Shown here: positions 6,999 to 14,983 of the stretch, piece after piece
How the letters are laid out: the number at the start of each line of letters is the position of its first letter
Position numbering within the stretch: position 1 is the first letter of the stretch
DNA from: Phycisphaerales bacterium
GTDB taxonomy: Bacteria; Planctomycetota; Phycisphaerae; Tepidisphaerales; Tepidisphaeraceae
Direction: 5' to 3'
Assembly: GCA_028288875.1 (NCBI GenBank)
Contig: JAQGHK010000291.1
Location: 1 to 18,776, forward strand
Length of the DNA stretch: 18,776 nucleotides
Made by a program: the position numbers and the translations under genes
The notes under the pieces: generated by a model
What the model was told of the DNA's origin: nothing
Seen by the model: the letters and a program-made list of their open reading frames with translations, nothing else
Databases searched by the model: none

Positions 6999-7256
6999 TT
7001 AGCCGCGACTTGCGGGGTGTTTGTCGTGTTCGATCAGCTTCCGCAGCAGGCCTAAACCGATAAATGTCGGTGCCCAGTGGCCGACAAATTCAGCATCCCG
7101 ATGCCGGCCCATCATCTTGAGGCCCAAGCTCAGGCCGATGCTGACCATCGCCCCGGCCCAGAACACATTGGTCGGAATTTTCTCCGCCTGCTCTTCGAAC
7201 TTCTGGGTGCTCATGCCGTCGTGCGTCATGTCGGATAGGTATTCGAGCGCTCGCAT
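6999..7256 (-). CDS. Small conserved-looking membrane protein, function unknown
   Basis: 85 aa. The ATG at 7256 has an AGGAG five nucleotides upstream on the minus strand, which decides the start over longer frames. The N-terminus ('MRALEYLSDMTHDGMSTQKF') is polar and acidic. Two short hydrophobic segments follow ('NVFWAGAMVSIGLSLGLKMM' and 'FVGHWAPTFIGLGLLRKL'), and the tail is basic. It may be a small two-helix membrane protein or membrane-associated. It stands alone on the minus strand between convergent and divergent neighbours and has its own terminators. No family recognised. Confidence 0.75.
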   Translation of the reverse strand: MRALEYLSDMTHDGMSTQKFEEQAEKIPTNVFWAGAMVSIGLSLGLKMMGRHRDAEFVGHWAPTFIGLGLLRKLIEHDKHPASRG

Positions 7257-7435
7257 GGAATCTCCTAGTGAGGAATTATCTGTGTGACTGCCTAACCGTA
7301 GCCCGCTCACCAAACGATCGGGCTGAAAAATCCATAAAAATCGCGTTACGATGCTGTGCTTTAAAATCCCGCGGTGCAAACTGTTTCCGCTCCCACGATT
7401 GCGGCCGCCGGCAACCGGTTTACACTCTCAGGCCT

Positions 7436-8503
7436 ATGCGATCCGAATCTTTCGACTTCCTGAAATCCATCGAAGAAACCCCCAGCGTCAGCGGCTATGA
7501 ACAGCCCGTCGCCCGCATCATCCGCAAGCGAATGGCCCGCTTCGCCGACACGATTACGACCGACGTCCACGGCAACGTCACTGCCATCCTGAACCCGAAG
7601 GCCACCACGCGCGTCATGCTCGCCGGCCACATGGATCAGATCGGCTTCCTTGTGAACTACATCGGCGACACCGGCTACGTGCACATGTGCGCCGTCGGCG
7701 GCATCGATAACAGCGTGCTGCCCGGCACGCGCGTCACGATCCATGCCAAGGGCGGCCCGATCACCGGCGTCATCGGCCGCAAGGCCATTCACCTGATGAA
7801 GATTGAGGAACGCAACGCCGGCAAGATTGAGATCACGGACGTGGCCGTCGACATCGGCGCGAAAGATAAGAAGCAGGCCCAGGAGCTGATCGACATCGGC
7901 GATCCGATCACCTACCAGCTCGGCCTGGAAAAGATCCTGAACGACCGCATCGTCAGCCCTGGCCTGGATAACAAGGTCGGGGCGTTCGTCGTCATGGAAG
8001 CCATCCGCCTGCTCAGCGAAGAAAAGAAGTTGAACGTCGGCGTGTACGCGGTGGCCACGGTGCAGGAAGAAATCGGCCTGCGGGGCGCCCGCACGGCCGC
8101 CTACTCAATCGACCCGGCCGTCGGCATCGCCGTCGATGTGTGTCACGCCAGCGACTACGCGGCTGTCGATAAGCGCGTGGCTGGCGACGTCGTCATCGGC
8201 GGCGGCCCGGTGATCGCCCGCGGCGCGAACATCAACCCGATCCTCGGCCAGATGTTCGTCGACACCGCGAAGAAGGCGAAAATCGCCTACCAAGTCGACG
8301 CCGCCCCCGGCGCCACCGGCACCGACGCCAACGCCATGCAAATCAGCCGCGCCGGCATCGCCGCGGGCTTGGTGAGCATTCCGAACCGCTACATGCATAC
8401 GCAGGTGGAACTCTGTAGCTTGGACGATCTCGACAACGCTGCGAAACTGCTGGCCGAGACGATCAAGCGGATCGACGCGAAGACGAGCTTTATCCCGATG
8501 TAA
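7436..8503 (+). CDS. M42 family metallo-aminopeptidase (glutamyl aminopeptidase/endoglucanase-M-like)
   Basis: 355 aa. It is a di-metal cytosolic aminopeptidase of the M42 (TET-type) family that trims N-terminal residues from peptides. All expected site residues are visible: H65 and D67 (AGHMDQIG), bridging D178 (PGLDNKVGA), catalytic base E211 and ligand E212 (VQEEIGLRGA), D234 (AVDVCHASD) and H321 (YMHTQVE). Length is normal for the family. The ATG at 7436 starts the conserved 'FDFLKSIEETPSVSGYE' region; the frame upstream lacks homologous sequence. The 179-nt gap to the divergent small gene should contain promoters for both; a TACGAT at 7347-7352 is a possible -10 box but is weak evidence. 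Confidence 0.95.
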   Translation: MRSESFDFLKSIEETPSVSGYEQPVARIIRKRMARFADTITTDVHGNVTAILNPKATTRVMLAGHMDQIGFLVNYIGDTGYVHMCAVGGIDNSVLPGTRVTIHAKGGPITGVIGRKAIHLMKIEERNAGKIEITDVAVDIGAKDKKQAQELIDIGDPITYQLGLEKILNDRIVSPGLDNKVGAFVVMEAIRLLSEEKKLNVGVYAVATVQEEIGLRGARTAAYSIDPAVGIAVDVCHASDYAAVDKRVAGDVVIGGGPVIARGANINPILGQMFVDTAKKAKIAYQVDAAPGATGTDANAMQISRAGIAAGLVSIPNRYMHTQVELCSLDDLDNAAKLLAETIKRIDAKTSFIPM

Positions 8504-8554
8504 GGCGGACAGTCTTACCAAGTTGAACGGCGAGATCATTGGAGAACCTTGCAC

Positions 8555-9115
8555 ATGGCGACGTCAACGAATCAGCCCACGCCAGCTAAAACAGCTGTTG
8601 GGCTCACCGGCGCCGCCGGCGGTGCGGTTCTAGGAATGTACTGCGGTGCGAATTTGATCGTTCCAGCGATCGGGATCGCTGTCCTACTGGCGGTGTTTAA
8701 CAAGTCGTCATTCAAACCAGCCTTTCGCGGTGCAATCAGTGTGACGGCGGGTCACGTATTATGGTTCGTGCTTGCGGCGGCGATGCTGAATATCTGGGGC
8801 GATGTCCTTTTGGATATCATCTTGTTAGTCGCGGCGATCATTTGGCTTTTGGTCCGACCCGGACTACTTGCCGCGATATTTCTTGGGCTGATTGAAGGCG
8901 TATCGCTAATTGTTAATTTCAATAGCCTGGTGTCAGCTCCAATCGGAAGTGCTGCGAACAAAGCCTTGATCGTGCACTGCGCCCTTCGGATTGGTGTCTT
9001 GGTCTTGCTGGTTTATGAATATCGCCGATTCCAAAAATCAAAAGGCGAAGCTACCAGTTCAGAGGCCGATGCATTAAACGGTCTTTCGCCGGAAGTTGAT
9101 GTGCCTTCGCTGTAA
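8555..9115 (+). CDS. Hydrophobic multi-TM protein, function unknown
   Basis: 186 aa with about four to five hydrophobic segments, including 'LIVPAIGIAVLLAVF', 'VTAGHVLWFVLAAAML', 'DIILLVAAIIWLLV', 'GLLAAIFLGLIEGVSLIV' and 'LRIGVLVLLVYEY', then a polar cytoplasmic-type tail of about 35 residues. GGAGA at 8541-8545 lies 9 nt before the ATG at 8555 and favours it over the TTG at 8549. Codon use is visibly less GC-biased than in the flanking peptidase gene. No family recognised. Confidence 0.75.
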   Translation: MATSTNQPTPAKTAVGLTGAAGGAVLGMYCGANLIVPAIGIAVLLAVFNKSSFKPAFRGAISVTAGHVLWFVLAAAMLNIWGDVLLDIILLVAAIIWLLVRPGLLAAIFLGLIEGVSLIVNFNSLVSAPIGSAANKALIVHCALRIGVLVLLVYEYRRFQKSKGEATSSEADALNGLSPEVDVPSL

Positions 9116-9262
9116 CTCACGAAGCGGCTATTTTGTGAGCGCCGCGACGCAGTCCGTTGCACGATTCCCGTCTTGTGGCGTATGTCATCGGGCCTGTGCC
9201 CATAGCGATGTTCTGAAACACCGGCATGGTTGGTGGCGAGCAAGGGACGAGGAGCAGGCAAG

Positions 9263-9745
9263 ATGAGCAACGGTTCTTCCCGAACATTCGATCCCCAACT
9301 CGATCTCCTCCTCGAGCGCGTCATCGATGTCCCGCCCGAGAAAGTCTGGGCCGCTTGGACGACGCCGGCGTTGCTCATGCCGTGGTTTTGTCCGAAGCCA
9401 TGGACGGTGTCGGCGTGCGAGATCGACCTGCGGCCGGGCGGGCGGTTTTTCACGATGTTGCGGTCGCCGGAAGGGCAGGAGATGCCGAATGACGGGTGCA
9501 TTCTGGAAGTCGTGCCCGGCAAGCGACTGGTGTTTACCGACGCGCTGACGGCCGGCTATCGGCCGGCGGTGAAACCGTTTATGACGGCCAGCATTACGAT
9601 CGAGCCGAGCGGGGCGGGCACTCGGTATATCGCGTACCTGAAGCACGCCGATGCTGAGACTCGCGACAAGCATGAAACGATGGGATTCAGCACCGGCTGG
9701 GGCATGGCGTTGGATCAACTCGTCGCGATGATCAAAGCTGGCTGA
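9263..9745 (+). CDS. SRPBCC (AHSA1-type) domain protein
   Basis: 160 aa. The sequence 'LLLERVIDVPPEKVWAAWTT' followed by 'WFCPKPWTV', 'DLRPGGRFFTML', 'GCILEVVPGKRLVFTDAL' and a C-terminal helix 'TGWGMALDQLVAMIKA' is the standard AHSA1/START-like layout. These proteins form a hydrophobic ligand pocket; the family includes polyketide cyclase-like and Aha1-like members and the ligand cannot be told from sequence. The ATG at 9263 has GGAG about 11 nt upstream (GAGGAGCAGG) and starts near the usual domain boundary. The 147 nt upstream show no other gene. The acetyltransferase gene follows after 21 nt, so the two are probably co-transcribed. Confidence 0.9.
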   Translation: MSNGSSRTFDPQLDLLLERVIDVPPEKVWAAWTTPALLMPWFCPKPWTVSACEIDLRPGGRFFTMLRSPEGQEMPNDGCILEVVPGKRLVFTDALTAGYRPAVKPFMTASITIEPSGAGTRYIAYLKHADAETRDKHETMGFSTGWGMALDQLVAMIKAG

Positions 9746-9766
9746 TTCTGCGAGTCCGCCGTTTCA

Positions 9767-10186
9767 ATGACCATCCGCCCGTTTCAACTCGCCGACGAAA
9801 CCGCCGTGATCGCGCTGTGGCAGCGGTGCGACCTGATTCGGCCGCAGAATGACCCGGCCAAAGACATCCGGCGGAAGCTGGGCGAGCGGCCGGAGCTGTT
9901 TCTCGTGGCCGTGGAGGGCGAGGTGGTCGTTGGAAGCGTCATGGCGGGGTATGAAGGGCATCGGGGGTGGATTAACTATCTGGCCTGCGATCCGGCCCAC
10001 CAGCGGCAGGGCATCGGCCGGACGCTCATGGCGGAGGCGGAACGGCTGCTGCGGGCGGCGGGGTGTCCGAAGATCAATCTCCAGATTCGCTCCACGAATT
10101 CGGCCGTCATTGCCTTCTACCGGGCGATTGGATTCGGCGTGGACGACGTCATGAGCCTCGGAAAACGGCTGGAATTCGACGATTAG
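9767..10186 (+). CDS. ypeA: GNAT family acetyltransferase, YpeA-like
   Basis: 139 aa. It matches E. coli YpeA along its length: 'LWQRCDLIRPQNDPAKDI', 'FLVAVEGEVVVGSVMAGYEG', 'HRGWINYLACDPAHQRQGIG' and 'GCPKINLQIRSTN', ending with 'SLGKRLEFDD'. The acetyl-CoA pyrophosphate loop is QRQGIG at 79-84. The reaction is acetyl transfer from acetyl-CoA to an amine; the substrate of this subfamily is not established. It starts 21 nt after the SRPBCC gene. Confidence 0.93.
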   Translation: MTIRPFQLADETAVIALWQRCDLIRPQNDPAKDIRRKLGERPELFLVAVEGEVVVGSVMAGYEGHRGWINYLACDPAHQRQGIGRTLMAEAERLLRAAGCPKINLQIRSTNSAVIAFYRAIGFGVDDVMSLGKRLEFDD

Positions 10187-10474
10187 CCGGAACTTAGGCC
10201 TTGGTTTAGCGTAACCAGCGGTGTTTGAAGGAGAAAACGCAGAAAGTGTGACGGATCGTCGCGCTTTTCCCTTGCCATTTCCAATGGACAAGGCAAGAAT
10301 TGACCGATACGGCAATGGATTGCCCCTGCGTGTGCCGGGGCCTATTGTCGTTTGCGGCTGTTCCGCGGGTGCGGGCGGCTGACGGCCTTGAGGGTTAATC
10401 CTTGGGGTCAAAGTTTGAGGGCCGGCGGGGGCCGATTGACACCCTGCGGGCCACGGTTTTTTGGAGTTCCAGCC
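10187..10474 (+). promoter_or_regulatory. Structured leader region of infC
   Basis: A 288-nt gap with repeated complementary blocks: TTGCC at 10272-10276 and 10320-10324, GGCAA at 10292-10296 and 10311-10315. Each TTGCC can pair with either GGCAA, giving alternative hairpins. CCATTTCCAATGG (10275-10287) is another local stem. A GGAG at 10463-10466 serves the infC start. A 44-codon frame from GTG 10248 to TGA 10380 exists but has no family signal. No clear promoter boxes were identified. Confidence 0.45.
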
Positions 10475-11272
10475 ATCGCTACCGATTTTCGCTACAACGA
10501 ACGCATTCGCATTTCGCCGGTTCGCCTGATCGATGACAAAGACGAGATGTTGGGCATTGTGCCCACCGCCGAGGCCCTGCGCCTCGCTCGTGAGGCCGGC
10601 TTGGACCTTGTGGAAGTCGCGCCCAATGCGCGCCCCCCGGTCTGTAAAATCCTGGACTTCGGCAAATGGAAGTACCAGCAGCAGAAAAAAGAAGCCAAGA
10701 GCCACGGCCACAGCAAGGGCGGCCAGCTCAAGGAAATCAAGTTCCGCACGGTCCGCATCGGCGACCACGACCTTGAAATCAAGACCAATCACGCCCGCTC
10801 GTTCCTCAGCGAAGGCAACAAGGTCCAGTTCACCCTGCAGTTCCGCGGCCGCGAACTGGCCCACACCGAACTCGGCTACGCGATCTTCACGAAGGTCCGC
10901 GAGTGGCTGTACGCGGTGAGCAAAGTCGAACGCCCGGCGAAGATGGAAGGCAAGCGCATGACCATGGTCCTGCAGCCTGACCACAAGCCGGCCGGCAAAG
11001 ACACGCCGCCGCCGCCCCAGGCCAAGCCGATCGGCGGAACCGGCAACGGAACGGGTGGGGGCAACTTCGCCCGTCCGGCGGTTAGCGGTCAGGGTCTGAA
11101 CCTGAATCAAAACGCCGGCTCGAACGACGGCCCGCCGCCGTCGCCCAACCGGTTCGCCCCGGTCGGCACGAACCACGGCACGCCGGCCCGCGCTCCCGCT
11201 GCCCCTGCGGCCGCGCCGGCCGCCCCTGCGGCGCCTCGGCCGGTTCCAGAGCCGGTGGGTTCGTCCAGCTAA
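10475..11272 (+). CDS. infC: Translation initiation factor IF-3 with extended C-terminus, AUC start
   Basis: 265 aa. The N-terminal domain ('RYNERIRISPVRLIDDKDEM', 'LDLVEVAPNARPPVCKILDFGKWKYQQQKK'), the lysine-rich linker and the C-terminal domain ('EIKFRTVRIGDHDLEIK', 'GNKVQFTLQFRGRELAH', ending 'KRMTMVLQPD') are complete. It binds the 30S subunit and enforces correct start codon choice. The best start is ATC at 10475: GGAG lies 8 nt upstream and the reading begins right at the conserved N-terminus, while the next in-frame candidate (TTG 10352) adds about 40 unrelated residues. A rare start codon is the known basis of infC autoregulation in E. coli (AUU). About 90 residues rich in Pro, Ala and Gly follow the core and look disordered. 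rpmI and rplT do not follow. Confidence 0.93.
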   Translation: MATDFRYNERIRISPVRLIDDKDEMLGIVPTAEALRLAREAGLDLVEVAPNARPPVCKILDFGKWKYQQQKKEAKSHGHSKGGQLKEIKFRTVRIGDHDLEIKTNHARSFLSEGNKVQFTLQFRGRELAHTELGYAIFTKVREWLYAVSKVERPAKMEGKRMTMVLQPDHKPAGKDTPPPPQAKPIGGTGNGTGGGNFARPAVSGQGLNLNQNAGSNDGPPPSPNRFAPVGTNHGTPARAPAAPAAAPAAPAAPRPVPEPVGSSS

Positions 11273-11301
11273 GCCGCGAATCGACAACGATTCAACATTG
11301 G

Positions 11302-11343
11302 ACCGGGCCGCGACCGAGGGTGTCAGCGGCCCGGTTTGTTTTT
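11302..11343 (+). terminator. Intrinsic terminator of infC
   Basis: ACCGGGCCGC (11302-11311) pairs perfectly with GCGGCCCGGT (11326-11335); the loop contains a minor GAC/GTC pairing. TTTGTTTTT follows. It lies 30 nt after the infC stop and separates infC from the fucosidase gene. Confidence 0.9.
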
Positions 11344-11363
11344 GCGCGTCGAACGATCCGGGG

Positions 11364-11455
11364 CACCGCCGCACTTCAAGTGCAGCGGCGTTCTCTGAGC
11401 ACTCGCCCACCTGCGATCGCCCAAATCGGTGCAAGGCCTTCGCTTCGTTTGCACC
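11364..11455 (+). promoter_or_regulatory. Two hairpins in the leader of the GH95 gene
   Basis: GCACT-TCA-AGTGC (11371-11383), extended by CCGC/GCGG across one mismatch (11366-11388), forms the first stem. GGTGCAA (11428-11434) and TTGCACC (11449-11455) form the second. Neither has a T-tract. They lie between the infC terminator and the GH95 ribosome site. A role in mRNA stability or as operators is possible but not shown. Confidence 0.4.
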
Positions 11456-11525
11456 AGACGTCGCCGTGATTCCTAAGCAACGCTGGTGCGGGGCAGGCGT
11501 ATTCCCGGGTTCTGGAGGAATCGTT

Positions 11526-14009
11526 TTGTTCAATCGCATCTATCGCGTCGCTGTCGCGTCCGTCACGGCCTTCAGCGCCGCGACGCAGGCCGCCAGTCCC
11601 GCGACGACCCTCTGGTACGACAAGCCCGCGAAGGTTTGGACCGAAGCTCTGCCCATCGGCAACGGCCGGCTGGGCGCGATGGTGTTCGGCGGCATCGCCC
11701 AGGAACGGCTACAGATCAATGAAGACACCGTCTGGGGCGGTGGCCCGTACGACCCGAGCAGCGATACCGCCTTTGACACCTACGCCAAGGCCCGCGAGTT
11801 GATCTTCGCCGGGAAGAATGCTGAAGCGCAAGCCCTCATCGGTCAGTCCGGCATGGCCAAGCCAATTCGGCAGGCGCCGTATCAGACGGTGGGCAGTGTG
11901 ATGCTGGATTTCGGGTTTGACGAAAGCAAGGCGACAGACTATCGCCGCGATCTGAATCTTGATACCGGCGTCGCGACAACGTCCTTCAAACTCAACGACG
12001 TCGCCTACAAGCGCGAAGTGTTCGCCTCCGCGCCGAATCAAATAATCGTGGTACGCCTGTCGGCGGATCATCCGGCATCGATCAGCTTCTCGCTGAAAAT
12101 GACAAGCCCGCACAAGATGGCGAAGGTCGCCCGGCATGCCGATGGTCGCGCCTGGCTGACGGCCACCACGAGTGATTTTCAAGGCATCAAGGGTCAAGTA
12201 GCGTTTGATCTATCACTGGATGCCATCGCTAAAGGCGCGGCGGCCGATGCCGTCAGTTGGGTACCGGGCGCTGGTGCCCTCGATACCGGGCTGGCCGTCA
12301 GCCGCGCGGACGAAATGACGTTGCGGGTGGCCTGTCGGACGAACTACGTCAACTACAAAGACCTGTCTGCCGACCCGGAAAAGCTGGTGTCGAAGGACTT
12401 GGCGGCACCAGGCGGCAAATCTTTCGACGAACTGCTAGCTGCGCACGTCGCCGACCACCAGAACCTCTTCCGCCGCGTCACGCTGGATCTCGGCACCACG
12501 CCCGACGGCGACAGGCCCACCGACGTCCGCATTAAGCATTTCGCCGATGGCCACGATCCGGCCCTCGCCACGCTGCTCTTCAACTACGGCCGCTATCTGC
12601 TGATCGCCAGTAGCCGGCCGGGCAGTCAGCCGGCGAACCTGCAGGGCATCTGGAACGAGTCGCTTTCAGCGCCCTGGGGCGGCAAGTACACCATCAACAT
12701 CAACACCGAAATGAACTACTGGCCGGCCGAAACGACTGGCCTCGGCGAGTGTGCCGAGCCGCTGTTTCAGATGGTTCGAGAGATCGCCGAAACGGGGAAG
12801 CGCACGGCCGCCGTGAACTACCACGCCCGCGGCTGGGTCTGCCATCACAACACAGATATCTGGCGCGCCACCGCCCCGATCGACGGCGTAAAGTCCGGCA
12901 TGTGGCCGACCGGCGGCGCGTGGCTGCTGACGCACCTGTGGGAGCATTACCAGTTCACCGGCGATAAGGCGTTCCTCGAAAAGAGCTATCCGCTGTTCAA
13001 AGGGGCCAGCGAGTTCTTCATCGACACGCTGGTCAAAGATCCCAAGCACGGCTGGCTAGTGACGTGCCCCAGCCTCTCCCCAGAACACGGCGGCGTGGTG
13101 GCCGGACCGACGATGGACATGGGCATCCTGCGCGACCTCTTCGCCGAGACCGCCGAGGCGGCGAAGATTCTGAACATCGACGCTGGCTTCCAGAAAGAAG
13201 TGCTGGCCACCCGCCACAAGCTCGCGCCGTACCAGATTGGCCAATTCGGCCAGCTACAGGAATGGCTGGAAGACATCGACAAAGAGTTTGATAGCCATCG
13301 CCACCAGTCGCATCTGTATCCGCTGTTTCCGAGCGCGCAGATCACGTCCGAAGGCACGCCGGACCTGTTCAAGGCGGCGCACAAATCCATGGTCGGGCGC
13401 GGCGATGAGGCTACGGGCTGGTCGCTGGCGTGGAAGCTGAATCTCTGGGCACGGCTGCAGGACGGCGATCACGCCTACAAACTGCTCGGCAATTTGCTCC
13501 GCGACGCAACGGAAGGCCAAACCAGCGACGCCGACAGCCCCACGCCCGGCAAGCTGACGCCGGCGACCGCCAGCACTGCCGCATTGAGCGCGACTACAAA
13601 AAAGAAGCCCATGGAAGGCCGCAGCGGCGTCTACCCGAACCTGTTCGACGCCCACCCGCCGTTCCAGATCGACGGCAACTTCGGCGCCACCAGCGGCATC
13701 GCGGAAATGCTGCTGCAGAGCCATGAAGGCTTTCTGAGGTTGCTTCCAGCACTGCCGAACGCTTGGCCGAACGGCAGCATCAAAGGCCTACGGGCGCGAG
13801 GTGGATTTATCGTGGATATGGATTGGAAAGACCGAAAACTCACCAAGGTGACGATTAAGTCAACGCTGGGCGGGTGGTGCCGTGTCCGGTCTTTAACGAT
13901 GCCGCTAACCAGCGACGGCTTCTCGTTTGTCGACGGAATGGGAGCAAGCTTGGACTTCCCCACTGAGCCAGGGAAGTCCTATGGACTGACGGCGTTACCG
14001 CTGAAGTAG
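11526..14009 (+). CDS. Secreted GH95 family alpha-L-fucosidase-type glycoside hydrolase
   Basis: 827 aa from TTG 11526, which has GGAGG (11514-11518) 7 nt upstream; no ATG fits. The N-terminus 'FNRIYRVAVASVTAFSAATQ' then 'AAS' is a signal peptide with probable cleavage after TQA. The mature protein opens with 'LWYDKPAKVWTEALPIGNGR' and 'QINEDTVWGGGP', the hallmark of the GH95 N-terminal domain. The (alpha/alpha)6 barrel carries 'NINTEMNYWPAE' (N391, N393), 'PSLSPEH' (E520) and 'FQIDGNFG' (D716), matching the residues known as catalytic in bifidobacterial AfcA. It should release alpha-linked fucose (or galactose in some members) from glycans in the periplasm or outside the cell. SPEH replaces the common SPEN. 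No other carbohydrate gene is adjacent. Confidence 0.93.
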   Translation: MFNRIYRVAVASVTAFSAATQAASPATTLWYDKPAKVWTEALPIGNGRLGAMVFGGIAQERLQINEDTVWGGGPYDPSSDTAFDTYAKARELIFAGKNAEAQALIGQSGMAKPIRQAPYQTVGSVMLDFGFDESKATDYRRDLNLDTGVATTSFKLNDVAYKREVFASAPNQIIVVRLSADHPASISFSLKMTSPHKMAKVARHADGRAWLTATTSDFQGIKGQVAFDLSLDAIAKGAAADAVSWVPGAGALDTGLAVSRADEMTLRVACRTNYVNYKDLSADPEKLVSKDLAAPGGKSFDELLAAHVADHQNLFRRVTLDLGTTPDGDRPTDVRIKHFADGHDPALATLLFNYGRYLLIASSRPGSQPANLQGIWNESLSAPWGGKYTININTEMNYWPAETTGLGECAEPLFQMVREIAETGKRTAAVNYHARGWVCHHNTDIWRATAPIDGVKSGMWPTGGAWLLTHLWEHYQFTGDKAFLEKSYPLFKGASEFFIDTLVKDPKHGWLVTCPSLSPEHGGVVAGPTMDMGILRDLFAETAEAAKILNIDAGFQKEVLATRHKLAPYQIGQFGQLQEWLEDIDKEFDSHRHQSHLYPLFPSAQITSEGTPDLFKAAHKSMVGRGDEATGWSLAWKLNLWARLQDGDHAYKLLGNLLRDATEGQTSDADSPTPGKLTPATASTAALSATTKKKPMEGRSGVYPNLFDAHPPFQIDGNFGATSGIAEMLLQSHEGFLRLLPALPNAWPNGSIKGLRARGGFIVDMDWKDRKLTKVTIKSTLGGWCRVRSLTMPLTSDGFSFVDGMGASLDFPTEPGKSYGLTALPLK

Positions 14010-14158
14010 TGAGAAGCTGGAGCAAAAGAAGGCACACACTGCTTCCCCGCGTCCTCCGTCATCGCATCGGAGCCCGGTTGAAAGCCGGTTCTCGACAAAC
14101 GTCTGGTAATGCTCTGGCCATATCAGCAGTCGCACGCCCCGTGTAAGATGCCCGGCCA

Positions 14159-14980
14159 ATGCCTGCTGCGCTTATCGAGAATCTCGGTCGTCGGACCAAT
14201 AACAGCTTGGCGGTATTCGGGGATTTCTGCGTCTTCTGCGGGCAGACCTTCGCGTGGCTGGCGCGGCTGCTGTTTCGGGCGAAGACGTGGCGGCTGGTGC
14301 TACCGCAGATGTTTGATGTCGGTGTGAAGTCCGTGCCGGTGGTCGCCCTCACCGGGGCGTTTATCGGCATGGTCATGGGCATCGAAAGTTATGCACAGCT
14401 CAAATCCATCGGCCAGGAAGAACGGCTGGGGGCGCTGATCAACATCAGTGTGGTCAAGCAGATCGGCCCGGTGCTGGCGGCGGTGATGCTGGCGGGCAGG
14501 ATCGGCGGGGCGCTGACCGCGGAGTTAGGCACAATGAACGTGACCGAGCAGCTCGACGCCCTCCGCGTGATGGGGGCCGACCCGATCGGTTACCTCGTCG
14601 TGCCGCGGCTAATCGCCTGCATTCTGCTCACGCCGATCCTGACGATCTACAGTGACCTGCTGGGCGTCCTGGGCGGCTACTTCGTCAGCGTCAAAACCCT
14701 CGGCATCCCGGCGGCCCCGTACTGGGCCTATTCCGACAAGGCCGTAAACACCTGGCAAATCCTCGAAGGCGTCTGGAAGGGCCTGTTTTTCGGCGGGGCG
14801 ATCGGCCTGATCAGCTGCTACAAAGGGTTCACCTGCGGCAGCGGCGCCAGCGGTGTCGGCCGGGCCTGCACGGAAAGCTTCGTCACCAGCTTCCTGACGA
14901 TCATGTGTATGAACTTCTTCTTCGCCAAGATGTTTCAGGATTTGTATCGGGCGATTTACGGATTTCAGAGTCTCTTCTAA
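14159..14980 (+). CDS. mlaE: MlaE-type ABC transporter permease
   Basis: 273 aa, inner-membrane permease of the MlaE/DUF140 family that moves phospholipids or other lipids between membranes. The hallmark 'GRIGGALTAELGTMNVTEQL' with 'DALRVMGADPIGYLVVPRLI' is intact, and five to six hydrophobic segments are visible, including 'VVALTGAFIGMVMGIE', 'IGPVLAAVMLAG' and 'LIACILLTPILTIYSDLLGV'. The ATG at 14159 opens the conserved N-terminal amphipathic region; no strong ribosome site. The ATPase gene follows 80 nt downstream, with a repeat element between. No MCE-domain (MlaD) gene follows, unlike the usual mla or mce order. Confidence 0.95.
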   Translation: MPAALIENLGRRTNNSLAVFGDFCVFCGQTFAWLARLLFRAKTWRLVLPQMFDVGVKSVPVVALTGAFIGMVMGIESYAQLKSIGQEERLGALINISVVKQIGPVLAAVMLAGRIGGALTAELGTMNVTEQLDALRVMGADPIGYLVVPRLIACILLTPILTIYSDLLGVLGGYFVSVKTLGIPAAPYWAYSDKAVNTWQILEGVWKGLFFGGAIGLISCYKGFTCGSGASGVGRACTESFVTSFLTIMCMNFFFAKMFQDLYRAIYGFQSLF

Positions 14981-14983
14981 GAG

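Noticed and set aside
9117..9140. CTCAC...GTGAG pair after the membrane protein gene as a terminator
   Set aside because: Only a 5-bp stem with a long loop and no T-tract after it.
10248..10382. 44-codon frame (GTG start) in the infC leader as a leader peptide
   Set aside because: AGGAG is about 14 nt from the GTG, the peptide has no amino-acid run or known similarity, and it is not in frame with infC. Kept only as a remark in the leader entry.
9764..11539. 591-codon open frame on the minus strand across ypeA and infC
   Set aside because: It is antisense to two confidently assigned genes; long antisense frames are expected in GC-rich coding DNA and its translation shows no domain.
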